From contig CAMWTP010000016.1 of NCBI GenBank assembly GCA_947177165.1, positions 1 through 64,000 of the forward strand: a stretch of DNA of 64,000 nucleotides. Direction: 5' to 3'. The translations under genes and the position numbers were made by a program. The notes beneath the pieces were generated by a model. It was given only the letters and a program-made list of their open reading frames with translations, made no database searches and was not told where the DNA came from. How positions within the stretch are numbered: position 1 is the first letter of the stretch; the number at the start of each line of letters is the position of its first letter. The DNA is from an uncultured Lachnospiraceae bacterium (GTDB lineage: Bacteria > Bacillota > Clostridia > Lachnospirales > Lachnospiraceae). Shown piece after piece: positions 18,077 to 26,918 of the stretch.

Positions 18077-18487
18077 ATGGGTTACATAGAAGAGACAACT
18101 GAATTACAGCTTGATTTCAAAAAAATCGCAAATATGTCCGGACAGGAGGTCATTCCTGTCGCGATTCAGAATGCGGATACCAGCGAGGTAATCCTCGTGG
18201 CATACACCAACGAGCAGGCGATGCTCGAGTCAGTCAGGCTGCGCAGATTAGTGCTGTGGAGCACCTCGAGGAACGAGCTGTGGTACAAGGGGAAGACATC
18301 AGGCAATGAATTTGAGCTGGTTGATATCTTTGTCAACTGCGAGCAAAATTCGCTGGTGTACAAGGTCAGGCCGATGAATGGAAATATCTGCCACACATCA
18401 TACAAAGGGGTGGCAAACAACTGTTTTTACCGAAGGCTTGACATGGATAGCATGAAGCTGATAAACTTAAACGAAGAAAGAGTGTAA
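18077..18487 (+). CDS. HisI-like protein (phosphoribosyl-AMP cyclohydrolase family) with altered metal ligands
   Basis: A 136-residue single-domain protein of the PRA-CH/HisI family, seen from VIPVAIQNADTSEVILVAYTNEQAM, a SRNELWYKGKTSGNEFE segment and a C-terminal Cys-rich part. Canonical HisI has D-C-D-x-D for Mg and three Cys for Zn. Here the first motif reads N87-C88-E89-Q90-N91, and the last two Cys (C105 and C116) are 11 apart instead of 7. It may not be the histidine-pathway enzyme. hisH and hisF are 36 kb away. The start at 18077 follows AAGGA. The frame is open back to 17948, but that part has no HisI similarity. Confidence 0.72.
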   Translation: MGYIEETTELQLDFKKIANMSGQEVIPVAIQNADTSEVILVAYTNEQAMLESVRLRRLVLWSTSRNELWYKGKTSGNEFELVDIFVNCEQNSLVYKVRPMNGNICHTSYKGVANNCFYRRLDMDSMKLINLNEERV

Positions 18488-18653
18488 TAAGGAACTGTAG
18501 AAAAATAAGTGACACATCTTGACTTGTCTATTTCTCCGATTGTGCATGTCAAAAAGCCTCGCCGTAGCCCGCTACGCCTACGTTTTTTGACATACACCCT
18601 CGAAGAAATATCCTGCGCAATCTGCATCACTTATTTTCCTACAGTTCCTAAGG
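18488..18653. repeat. Long intergenic palindrome, AGTTCCTAAG family, copy B
   Basis: A near-complete palindrome starts directly after the hisI-like stop codon. The outer arms, GGAACTGTAGAAAAATAAGT at 18491-18510 and its near-perfect complement at 18628-18649, enclose inner arms near 18530-18560 and 18577-18610 (around GTCAAAAA / TTTTTTGAC). The structure would fold as one rod of about 165 nt. It is open in the tldD frame, which makes that gene look 68 codons too long. Confidence 0.8.
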
Positions 18654-18712
18654 AAAGAAGCATAATAGAATCTGCATGTGGAATGCGGAAAAAAGAAATA
18701 GGAAGGAGAACT

Positions 18713-20143
18713 ATGAAAGTACAGGAGAGTTTGTTTATTCAGAAGAAGAAAGCGCTGCTAAAAAGACTACTGGACATGCTGCTGGAACAATATCCATATG
18801 CATCAATACTGGCAGAGGATACAAAGTCAAGAAATTATAATGTCTCAAGGAAAAATATGAGTGTCGGCGAGGGAGAGCGCGGTACTTTTAGAGGATTTGT
18901 TGTGAAGGTATCGGATGGAAAACATTATGCGGAATATTCGTTTAACCAGATTTCCGAGGAAAATCTGGAGGATATTTGTGCCCATATCAGGGAGCTGGTG
19001 GAATCTTCTGACGAGTTGATGCCAGACGGAGTATGCGAGAGTGAATACCAGGTACCCATGGAGGAGAAGGCAGAGTTCAGCGGCAGTACAGAGTATGAGA
19101 TTGATCCTGAAACACTGGGAGATGATGCGATACTAGACCACCTCACTGCAATCAGGGAGAAAGGATTGGCAGTCAGTGAGAAGATTCTGGATTGTCATGC
19201 AGTAAGCAGTTATCAGAAGTATACCAAACTGTTTTTATCTGGAGACAGGGTTATGGAGCAGAGTGTTATGTGGATGACATGTTTTCTGTATTTTGTCGCT
19301 GCGAAAGGAGAGGAGATAAAGACTTATTATAAACCCTACTCCAATCTGGGCGGAGCGGAGGTACTCTCACGGATGGATGCGGACATAGAGGACTGTGCGA
19401 AGGCTGTGCTGGAACTACTGGAAAGTGAGCCTATCCTTCCGGGTGAATATGACTGTATCTGTTCGCCGGATGTCACAGGTATGATTGTGCATGAGGCGTT
19501 TGGCCATGGCGTTGAGATGGATATGTTCGTGAAGAAGCGTGCGCTGGCGGAGCAGTATGTAGGAAAGCGTGTAGCGTCAGATCTTGTCACAATGCACGAT
19601 GGGGCTTCGGCGGCCAATGAGGTGGCGACTTACTTTTTTGACGATGAGGGAACGATGGCGCATGACACTACCGTGATTGAGAAGGGGATCCTTAAAAGTG
19701 GAATCAGTGACCTGCAGTCTGCCCTAATCCTGCAGACAGAGCCTACAGGAAACGGAAGAAGGGAAAGTTTTCGGAGGAAGGCATACACGCGCATGACCAA
19801 TACTTTTTTTGAGGGCGGAACAGACACTGTGGAGGAGATGATTGCATCGATCCAATACGGTTTCCTGTTGGAAAATCCCCAGAACGGCATGGAAGATCCT
19901 AAAAATTGGGGGATTCAATGCATGGTCAATATTGCAAGGGAAATTCGCGATGGAAAATTGACCGGGAAAATATTTTCACCGATTGTCCTCACTGGTTATG
20001 TGCCTGATTTGCTAAAGTCTATTTCCATGATGTCGGAGAATGTGCGGCTCAGCGGCAGCGGCATGTGTGGAAAAGGGTATAAGGAGTGGGTAAAGGTATC
20101 AGATGGAGGTCCGTATATCAAGGCAAAAATCCGTCTTGGATAG
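18713..20143 (+). CDS. tldD: TldD-type metalloprotease subunit
   Basis: A 476-residue TldD-family protein. The zinc site HEAFGHG (H260-E261-x3-H265) is intact, and GSGMCGKG near the C-terminus is typical. TldD pairs with TldE to form a heterodimeric peptidase that degrades unfolded peptides and matures some modified peptides or microcins. The partner gene follows after 79 bp. The start at 18713 (MKVQES) follows GGAAGGAG; longer reading frames run into the palindrome at 18488-18653 and are not credible. No precursor peptide gene was seen nearby, so a general turnover role is as likely as a maturation role. Confidence 0.9.
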   Translation: MKVQESLFIQKKKALLKRLLDMLLEQYPYASILAEDTKSRNYNVSRKNMSVGEGERGTFRGFVVKVSDGKHYAEYSFNQISEENLEDICAHIRELVESSDELMPDGVCESEYQVPMEEKAEFSGSTEYEIDPETLGDDAILDHLTAIREKGLAVSEKILDCHAVSSYQKYTKLFLSGDRVMEQSVMWMTCFLYFVAAKGEEIKTYYKPYSNLGGAEVLSRMDADIEDCAKAVLELLESEPILPGEYDCICSPDVTGMIVHEAFGHGVEMDMFVKKRALAEQYVGKRVASDLVTMHDGASAANEVATYFFDDEGTMAHDTTVIEKGILKSGISDLQSALILQTEPTGNGRRESFRRKAYTRMTNTFFEGGTDTVEEMIASIQYGFLLENPQNGMEDPKNWGIQCMVNIAREIRDGKLTGKIFSPIVLTGYVPDLLKSISMMSENVRLSGSGMCGKGYKEWVKVSDGGPYIKAKIRLG

Positions 20144-20222
20144 GAAATCGCCGTACTTTTAATCAGAAATAATAAAAACTACAAAACTATAGAATTACGA
20201 ATAAGAAAGGCAGGGAAAGAGC

Positions 20223-21500
20223 TTGATCGAACAGATTAGGGCTGTGTTGCAGCAGCTGGGTATAGCAGAATACCGCATTGTGGAGAGTGTACAGGAGTCA
20301 GTGGAAAGTTTCTTTGTCAGGAAAAAACTGGATTTGAAAAGGCGGACGGATTTGACAGATTACAGCGTTGTCGTGTTTTGTCCGCATGAGAAGAATGGCA
20401 GACAGATGCTTGGCGCTTCGGCAGTCAACATTCATCCCGGAATGGAGACGGAGGAAATCACTGAGACATTGCAGAAAGCATATCAGGCAGCCGCGCTGGT
20501 GTGCAATGAATACTATGAACTAAATGCTGGCGAAAAAGAGGATTTTGTCGCGTCAAACAGCCGGTTTGCAGGTCAGAGCCTCGAGGAGAGCGTCAGACAG
20601 ATTGTGGAGGCACTGTATGCGTCGGATACCTCTGAGAAGGTTTTTATCAATTCCGCTGAAGTATTTGCAAAGCGCGTTGTGCGCCGTATTGTAAATTCCA
20701 GGGGAGTGGATGTGAGCTATGAGACCTATCTGGTTTCCGGCGAGTATGTGGTACAGTGTATCGAACCGCGGGATGTAGAGACTTGTCATCAGTTTTCTTA
20801 TGATGATGCAGAGCCTGATGCACTGCGCCAGGATGTGGCAGAGGCTTTTACGATGACACAGGCGAGGGCAGAGGCTGACAGACCGCCCAAGGCAGGGGAG
20901 TACACAATTCTTCTCTCGGGGAAAAATCTGCAGGAAATCCTGCAGTATTACTGCGGGCGTTCCAATGCAGGTGTCATTTATCAGAAATACTCCAATTATC
21001 AGATTGGCGACCATGTGCAGGGAAATGCTGTACAGGGAGATGTCCTCACGATATACATGAAGGCAAAAGAGCCATACAGTGATGAGGGGATTCCGATGAA
21101 AGACCGCACACTCATGGAGAATGGGGCATTGAAAATGTTTCATGGAGGCCTAAAGTATTCCTATTATATAGGCATTGAGCCTACAGGGGACTATCACAGT
21201 ATTTCAGTGCCGGTTGGCAGCAGGACGATGGAAGAGCTGAAGGCGTCACCCTATCTGCATATTGTGAGTTTTTCTGATTTTCAGATGGATATCCTGTCAG
21301 GACATTTCGGAGGGGAAATCCGGCTGGCGTTTTTGTATGACGGTGAAAAAGTGACACCTGTGACAGGCGGATCGGTCAACGGCAGTATTTTGGAGGTGCA
21401 GGGAAATATGACATTTTCAAAAGAACGCTATCGGAATGACGAATATGAGGGGCCTTATGCAGTCAGGATGGAAAATGTGAAGGTAGCCGGAATCGAATAG
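20223..21500 (+). CDS. tldE: TldE/PmbA-type protease subunit
   Basis: A 425-residue protein of the TldE/PmbA family, similar in fold to TldD but without the HExxxH zinc motif. That is the normal state for this subunit. Residues such as FSDFQMDILSGHFGGEIRLAFLYD and VTGGSVNGSILE near the C-terminus are typical. It forms the closed chamber with TldD. The TTG at 20223 is taken as start because AGGCAGGGAAAGAG lies just before it and the N-terminus aligns with the family. It is transcribed with tldD and ends at a terminator shared with the converging ABC operon. Confidence 0.86.
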   Translation: MIEQIRAVLQQLGIAEYRIVESVQESVESFFVRKKLDLKRRTDLTDYSVVVFCPHEKNGRQMLGASAVNIHPGMETEEITETLQKAYQAAALVCNEYYELNAGEKEDFVASNSRFAGQSLEESVRQIVEALYASDTSEKVFINSAEVFAKRVVRRIVNSRGVDVSYETYLVSGEYVVQCIEPRDVETCHQFSYDDAEPDALRQDVAEAFTMTQARAEADRPPKAGEYTILLSGKNLQEILQYYCGRSNAGVIYQKYSNYQIGDHVQGNAVQGDVLTIYMKAKEPYSDEGIPMKDRTLMENGALKMFHGGLKYSYYIGIEPTGDYHSISVPVGSRTMEELKASPYLHIVSFSDFQMDILSGHFGGEIRLAFLYDGEKVTPVTGGSVNGSILEVQGNMTFSKERYRNDEYEGPYAVRMENVKVAGIE

Positions 21501-21502
21501 TA

Positions 21503-21549
21503 ATGCCCCTGTGCGCAGACCAGAAGCTTTTTGTCTGTGCACAGGGCAT
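21503..21549. terminator. Bidirectional terminator between tldE and the ABC operon
   Basis: ATGCCCCTGTGCGCAGAC at 21503-21520 pairs, with one bulge, with GTCTGTGCACAGGGCAT at 21533-21549. The two flanking operons converge on it. Confidence 0.75.
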
Positions 21550-21563
21550 AGTTCTGATTGCTG

Positions 21564-22295
21564 TCAGGCCTTTTGTGATTTGCGGGCTGACAGGAGCGTC
21601 GCGAGATAAATACAGATAATCCCAAGGACAACATATAACAAGCGGGTGATGAGAAATGCGGCACTGATTTCAAATGCAGGTTCGCCGTCCGTGCCAATGG
21701 GAAGTGTCAGCGGCACGGTTGAGAAATACCCCGCACCAAAAAAGTCAAAGGCACCTGTTATGCTGTGAAGTGCGAAGGCAAGCAGCATCAGCACATAGAC
21801 CAGACTCCGGTGAATACTTCCGAGCAGCTGCCCAAGACTGGTAAAAAGCCCAAAACAGGGCAGCAGGAGCACAATGGATGGAAGGATAAACGCAGCAAAA
21901 TCATGGAACCGGAAAAAGCTGGCATAGAACAGCAAAGCGAGCACAATCACCACGAGATAAATCAGCAAAAAGCAAATGCCTGCTGCCAGTGTCCGTATCA
22001 TAATCTGACAAAAAGACGAGACTGGAGTGGCAGATGTCAGAATCTCTACCTGTTTCTGTTTCCGGCTGTAATAATAATTGGCAAGCAGAAGCAGGACTGT
22101 AATCATCGCAAGCGGAAGTGTCCTGCCGAGATAGACACAATAGCTCCATAAGGAAAAGGGCGCAGTGTATGCAGTTCCCATGATGATATCATACGAAAGC
22201 GTAAACCATGCAAACAGTCCATTGACGAGGAGCATTCCGAAGAAGGTTTTGTTCAGAAGCATCCGCCGCAGTTCATAGTAGATTATTTTTTTCAT
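21564..22295 (-). CDS. ABC-2 type permease subunit
   Basis: A 243-residue membrane protein with six predicted hydrophobic segments and an N-terminal MKKIIYYELRRML start typical of ABC-2 type permeases. It belongs to the ABC operon whose ATPase is at 24547-25470 and whose larger permease/peptidase fusion is at 22328-24550. It probably forms the second half of the transporter. The gap to the upstream gene is 32 bp and contains a GGAGAGAG ribosome site. The substrate is unknown. Confidence 0.82.
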   Translation of the reverse strand: MKKIIYYELRRMLLNKTFFGMLLVNGLFAWFTLSYDIIMGTAYTAPFSLWSYCVYLGRTLPLAMITVLLLLANYYYSRKQKQVEILTSATPVSSFCQIMIRTLAAGICFLLIYLVVIVLALLFYASFFRFHDFAAFILPSIVLLLPCFGLFTSLGQLLGSIHRSLVYVLMLLAFALHSITGAFDFFGAGYFSTVPLTLPIGTDGEPAFEISAAFLITRLLYVVLGIICIYLATLLSARKSQKA

Positions 22296-22327
22296 TACAT
22301 CTCTCTCCGTTCATTTATTTAATTTCA

Positions 22328-24550
22328 TCAAAAGGAAGCTGATCCTGTGCTATCGTTGTGTGGAGACGCACACTTTCCGTCAATATCTTCTTCCGTCAAT
22401 CCGCAATATTGCAAAAAATCGGCAAATCCAAATCCGTTCTCGCGGAATTCATCCTGATGCTCATACATCCGGCGCAGAATTTCGTCCATCTTGTCCTCGC
22501 CCCCGACCAGTTCTTCCGCTTTCAGTATCATCAACGGCATGCGCTGATAATGGTTGATACTTCTGTTTGCGGACGCGATCTGGGACTGATACACCTCGGG
22601 GAGCAGCTCCAGATATTCCGGGTGGCGGTTGTAGAAGCTGCGGTTCTGATTGTCTACGGCTTCCTGCCACGCATCGACATAGTACTGCTGTGCATAGAGC
22701 GCTCCATATTTTTCTTTGACCAGGCGGTACGTGGAATAGACAGTCAACCCTTCGGAACTCCACAAATCTTCCTGTGCGCATTCAAGACCGAGGCCGCCCC
22801 ACCACTGATGAAGCATCTCGTGGATAAAGACTTCTGTCGCACTGGCACCCTTGTCCATGTCGCTCAGGGTATCCGGCGACAGCACTGTCTCAAACCACGT
22901 GGAGACGCCATGCAGTGCATAGCCACCCCCGAACATGGAACTCTCCTGCCGCAGGAGCAGATGGCTCTGTTCCGCTGACCAGAGTTCCCCGTAATGTTCG
23001 CTGCCGTATGTGAGAATATCGATGATTGTCTGCTCGATATCATTTTCAGCCACAATGTCCTGATATGCTGTTCCATAGGCGAAATCGACATTTAAGGAAC
23101 CAATCTGAAAGGTGTTGATTGTGTAATATCCTGCTGTAAAATCACGGACAATTTCGGAACATGCTGCACGCCATGTTTTTGTGCCATCGCCGTTGTCGGC
23201 AAAGTCAGTCATCAGTGTATAGTCCAGAAAAGGCATCAGGTTGTCAGGGATTGTAATGTCAATCACAGCACTGCCGCGGGCAGAGTAATAGTTGTCCAGT
23301 CTGGGAACGATCGCGGTTGAGGACAGTGAGATATAGTCATGGTCAATGGTGTCCTGTACCATGGAGTTTGCCCAACACCTTCCCTGTGTGGGGAAGCCGC
23401 TGTACTCAATCACAAGTGTCTTGTTATAAAGATCCTCTGGCAGTTCGAAATAAGTGGAGCGCTTTCCGTTGATATCATTATCCACAGTCCGAAATGGTAC
23501 ATTTTCCCCGTCATACGTCATCTTTGTGATTTGATAGCCTGGATTAAGCTGCAATACATCCTCTCCGCGATAAGGGACTTGTATGTCATACGCTGCCTTT
23601 GCGGAGATTGTACCCAATGCAGGATTCAGGCTGAGGCTGTATTGAATCGCGCTGATTCTGTTGGCATCATCTATCTCTATAAGAAGAGTGTCGATATATT
23701 CGTAATCGAGCGGTCCATGATCAATAAACGGCTGGAAGTGCCACAGGAAAATTCCCGTTGCGGCAGACAGGGCAGCAGGTGTCAGAACAGCCAGCTTTTT
23801 CCTGTTTTTCCAAAATGAAAAAAAGAGTCCTTTCTGGTATTTGCGGACACACAGAATGGAAACAAGCCAGACTCCGGCTGCAATGCAGAGCCAGATGAGC
23901 CGTGTGTACAATCCAATGCGCAGAGGCCAGACGGAAGGAAAACCGTCGGAGTATGTGATGACATACGGATTGAACCAGCGCATGAAATAATTGAAGGAGC
24001 TGATACCGCTGACACTGACGCCGGCCAGCGCGATAAACAGCACGACGGAGAGCTCGACGCGCCGTGTAATCTGGTAGAAGGCATCTGCAAACAGGATCGA
24101 AATCCACCAGGTCGGGAGCATAAAGACCGCAAAATTAGCAAAGTAAAAGCCAGCCGAAAACAAGTAGGACATTCTGGCGGCCGTGCTGGGCAGATAGACC
24201 AGTGATGTGAGTGCGGTCACAATCGCAGATATCGTCAGCAGTGCCAGAGTCCTGGCGGCAGACAGGAGTGCAGGCGGTGCAACTGTGTCTGTGAGGATAT
24301 GCACGCCGCTGCGCTGCAGTCTGTCAGCCTCCATGATCATAACCGCAGCCCACAAAACCGCGCCGATGGGCGTTCCCGTCATGACGACCGGGGTCAGAAT
24401 ATAGCGCGCTGACATGGCACGGGAGCTGGAAAAGTCATACAAAATATTGCCCAGGGGCAGTGAGAGCATGGATAAAACGGCCGCTGCAGCAACAGTTCTG
24501 GACAACAGCAGACGTCTCAGCTCAACGCGGTAAAAAGAGAACAGTTTCAT
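22328..24550 (-). CDS. ABC-2 permease fused to an M1-family metallopeptidase
   Basis: A 740-residue two-part protein. The N-terminal part (about 1-270) has six to seven membrane segments of an ABC-2 permease. The C-terminal part (about 290-740) is an M1 gluzincin peptidase with HEMLHQWWGG near 575 and the third zinc ligand in LWSSEG exactly 18 residues further (HExxH-x18-E). The topology suggests the peptidase domain is outside the cell, facing the transport path. The start at 24550 overlaps the ATPase stop by 4 bp (ATGA) and follows GGAGAGGAGG. The classic GAMEN exopeptidase motif is not obvious, so substrate preference is open. Confidence 0.85.
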   Translation of the reverse strand: MKLFSFYRVELRRLLLSRTVAAAAVLSMLSLPLGNILYDFSSSRAMSARYILTPVVMTGTPIGAVLWAAVMIMEADRLQRSGVHILTDTVAPPALLSAARTLALLTISAIVTALTSLVYLPSTAARMSYLFSAGFYFANFAVFMLPTWWISILFADAFYQITRRVELSVVLFIALAGVSVSGISSFNYFMRWFNPYVITYSDGFPSVWPLRIGLYTRLIWLCIAAGVWLVSILCVRKYQKGLFFSFWKNRKKLAVLTPAALSAATGIFLWHFQPFIDHGPLDYEYIDTLLIEIDDANRISAIQYSLSLNPALGTISAKAAYDIQVPYRGEDVLQLNPGYQITKMTYDGENVPFRTVDNDINGKRSTYFELPEDLYNKTLVIEYSGFPTQGRCWANSMVQDTIDHDYISLSSTAIVPRLDNYYSARGSAVIDITIPDNLMPFLDYTLMTDFADNGDGTKTWRAACSEIVRDFTAGYYTINTFQIGSLNVDFAYGTAYQDIVAENDIEQTIIDILTYGSEHYGELWSAEQSHLLLRQESSMFGGGYALHGVSTWFETVLSPDTLSDMDKGASATEVFIHEMLHQWWGGLGLECAQEDLWSSEGLTVYSTYRLVKEKYGALYAQQYYVDAWQEAVDNQNRSFYNRHPEYLELLPEVYQSQIASANRSINHYQRMPLMILKAEELVGGEDKMDEILRRMYEHQDEFRENGFGFADFLQYCGLTEEDIDGKCASPHNDSTGSASF

Positions 24551-25470
24551 CTTATGCGAACCTCCTCTCCTTGATTTTCGCAAACACTGCTGTTTACAGC
24601 AGAGATGCGAGATCGTCTGGCAGGGCTGTGAATGCAGTACAGGTAGGCATCTTCCAGCGTCGGCTCGCTGGGCTGCGCATATGGAGGAAGCTGCTCTGCG
24701 ATTATGCGGGAGCGGATTCCGTCAGCGGTATGAACCTTGGAGACAATCTGGCAGCCGTCAGGAACAGTGCCGCCTGGCTGCGCAAAACAGATTCCCACGT
24801 GATTCTCCGCCTGGGCGATGAGTGCTGAGGGTGTACCGTCAAAGAGTATCAGGCCATCGTGGATCACGAGAACCCGGCTGCAGACTGCCTGTACATCCTC
24901 GACGATGTGTGTGGAGAGCAGGACAATCTTGTCCTGTGCCATTTCCGAGAAAATATTGCGGAACTTGACGCGCTCCTCGGGATCGAGACCGACAGTCGGC
25001 TCGTCAAGTATGATCAGCTGCGGGTTGCCAAGCAGCGCCTGCGTGATGCCGACGCGCTGTCTCTGACCGCCGGAGAGGTTGCGTATGCGTATTTTTTTCT
25101 GTTCTGTCATGTTTGTACGCTCTAAGACTGTTGTGACAGCCTTCGCGTCCTTTATATTTTTGAGTGCCGCCATGTAGTCCAGAAACTGCCAGACGGTCAG
25201 TTCTTCATACAATCCAAAACTCTGCGGCAGATAGCCAAGCTGCGATTTCAGATATTTTTCCTGTGAGAGAAGGCTTTTATTATCTAACAATATTTCGCCC
25301 CTGGTAGGTAGAAGTCCCGCAATCAACAGCTTCATCAGCGTCGTTTTCCCGGCACCGTTTGGACCGAGAATTCCGATGAAGTTTGGGCTTTCGGCGCTGA
25401 GGGAAACGTCCTGCAGCGCTTTTTTGCCCGATGGGTAAATCATGGTAATATGGTTGACATCGATTTTCAT
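24547..25470 (-). CDS. ABC transporter ATP-binding subunit
   Basis: A 307-residue ATPase with GPNGAGKTT (Walker A), a Q-loop in LGYLPQSFGLYEELTV, the signature LSGGQRQRVGI, Walker B LIILDEPTVGLDPEER and the switch His in LLSTHIVEDV. The profile is that of antibiotic/peptide-type exporters. The C-terminal 80 residues lie beyond the ATPase core. It is the first gene of the ABC part and starts 90 bp after the sensor-kinase gene, behind AAAGGAGAC. The adjacent two-component system probably controls it. Confidence 0.9.
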   Translation of the reverse strand: MKIDVNHITMIYPSGKKALQDVSLSAESPNFIGILGPNGAGKTTLMKLLIAGLLPTRGEILLDNKSLLSQEKYLKSQLGYLPQSFGLYEELTVWQFLDYMAALKNIKDAKAVTTVLERTNMTEQKKIRIRNLSGGQRQRVGITQALLGNPQLIILDEPTVGLDPEERVKFRNIFSEMAQDKIVLLSTHIVEDVQAVCSRVLVIHDGLILFDGTPSALIAQAENHVGICFAQPGGTVPDGCQIVSKVHTADGIRSRIIAEQLPPYAQPSEPTLEDAYLYCIHSPARRSRISAVNSSVCENQGEEVRIR

Positions 25471-25559
25471 ACAAGTCTCCTTTGCAAATATTTGATTGTG
25501 TTATTTTAACATGATTTTGACAGAAGGTGTCTGGAGATTGCGTGTATTTTATGTGGAGT

Positions 25560-26918
25560 TTATGTGGAGAAAACGGCGGTAAATTTCACACCGTCTTCTG
25601 TATTTTCTATGGAGTGCGGGACCTGATAGGTTTCCAAAATCATTCGCGTGATATAGAGCCCGAGTCCGCTTCCGTACCGGGCGGATCTGTCTGCGCGGTA
25701 AAAGGCCTCAAAGAGATGCGGCAGATCTTTTTCATCAATGTGCGCATTGGTATTGATAATTGTGAGCTTCGCTTTGTTATCCGCGCAGGAGAGTCCAATC
25801 AGCACACGGCTGTGATCTGGCGAGTGGGAGACAGCATTTCCAATCACATTCCCAAGCGCTTTTTTCAGCATCATTTCATCGCCGCATGTTGAGATGGCAG
25901 GCTCGATTTCCGTATAAAAAGCAATAGAAAGAGGCTCCGCGTAGTCCATATAGCCGGCAGTCAGCGATTCGAGCATTTCCGATAGATTGACTGTGTCCGC
26001 TGCCGGTTCTGTTTTCATGTCCATGTGGGAGACGAGAAGCACTTCTTTGATAAAGTCGTTGAGAGACTGCAATATCTCTGTGCTGCGCGCAAGATATTTT
26101 TCGCGGTCTTTGTATACGCCAATCTGCGCCTGCATGCCCTCTAACTGTCCGATCACGACAGCAATCGGTGTCTTGAGCTCGTGGGAGACGCCTGAAAAGA
26201 AGAGCATTCTCCGGCGCTCGCGCTCCTTTTCCATCAGAATCGCATCCTCGAGAAAATCATTTCTGCGGCGGATTTCATCAAGCGCTGTGTGCAGCCTGTC
26301 GGACAATTCATTGATGCTCCGCGAGAGGACGCCGATTTCATCGTCGCGGAGATCAGGGCAGTACCAGCTGAAATCAAGGTTTGCAATCTTGTCCGCAATG
26401 CGGCTGATTCGGATAATCGGCTTTGTCGTGTAGCGGGAAAAAGCAAATGCGCTGACAGAGGAGAGCAGAATCACAAGAAATGTGATAAACGGAATGCTTT
26501 TTCGCACCGCGTCTGCAATCTCGTCAGAACGAAGCGGATTGTATTGGATGATGAGCACATATTCATCATCGGAATCAACAAAACGAAACGGGTATCTGTT
26601 TCCCTGAATCGTCCCGGCAGTTGTCTTTTCAAACGTGAATGGACTGACAGCTTCCCCGTTTTGGTCTAACAGGCTGATGTCCGCGCCAGTCTGACGGATA
26701 AAGCTGACAAAAAGAGGTTCACTGTCACCTTTATGGACAGTCCGCAGGCTGGAGACAAACTGTTCTGTCTGCTGGTCAAGGCTGCGCTGTGCAAGCTTTT
26801 GGTTGGCATAGGGAAGGAATATCCAGATGCAGCCGTATGCGGACAAAAGGATTGTCAGCGAGAGGAGAAGCAGCAGAAGAAAGGTCTTTAGCGTGAGATT
26901 ATGCATGAGTTTGTTCAT
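25560..26918 (-). CDS. Sensor histidine kinase (HAMP type)
   Basis: A 452-residue membrane kinase. A membrane segment spans about 10-34, an extracellular sensor of about 110 residues follows, then a second membrane segment near 145-165 and a HAMP linker. The HisKA motif is FSGVSHELKTPIAVVIGQL near 240, and the HATPase has an N-box around GNAVSHSP and GSGLGLYI. The gene overlaps the response-regulator stop by 20 bp, so the two are translationally coupled. The likely target is the ABC/M1-peptidase operon just downstream, by analogy with peptide-sensing TCS-ABC modules. The signal is unknown. Confidence 0.9.
   Translation of the reverse strand: MNKLMHNLTLKTFLLLLLLSLTILLSAYGCIWIFLPYANQKLAQRSLDQQTEQFVSSLRTVHKGDSEPLFVSFIRQTGADISLLDQNGEAVSPFTFEKTTAGTIQGNRYPFRFVDSDDEYVLIIQYNPLRSDEIADAVRKSIPFITFLVILLSSVSAFAFSRYTTKPIIRISRIADKIANLDFSWYCPDLRDDEIGVLSRSINELSDRLHTALDEIRRRNDFLEDAILMEKERERRRMLFFSGVSHELKTPIAVVIGQLEGMQAQIGVYKDREKYLARSTEILQSLNDFIKEVLLVSHMDMKTEPAADTVNLSEMLESLTAGYMDYAEPLSIAFYTEIEPAISTCGDEMMLKKALGNVIGNAVSHSPDHSRVLIGLSCADNKAKLTIINTNAHIDEKDLPHLFEAFYRADRSARYGSGLGLYITRMILETYQVPHSIENTEDGVKFTAVFST

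Noticed and set aside
18509-18712. N-terminal extension of tldD
   Set aside because: The extra 68 codons are the palindrome 18488-18653 read through; a strong ribosome site and the family start lie at 18713.
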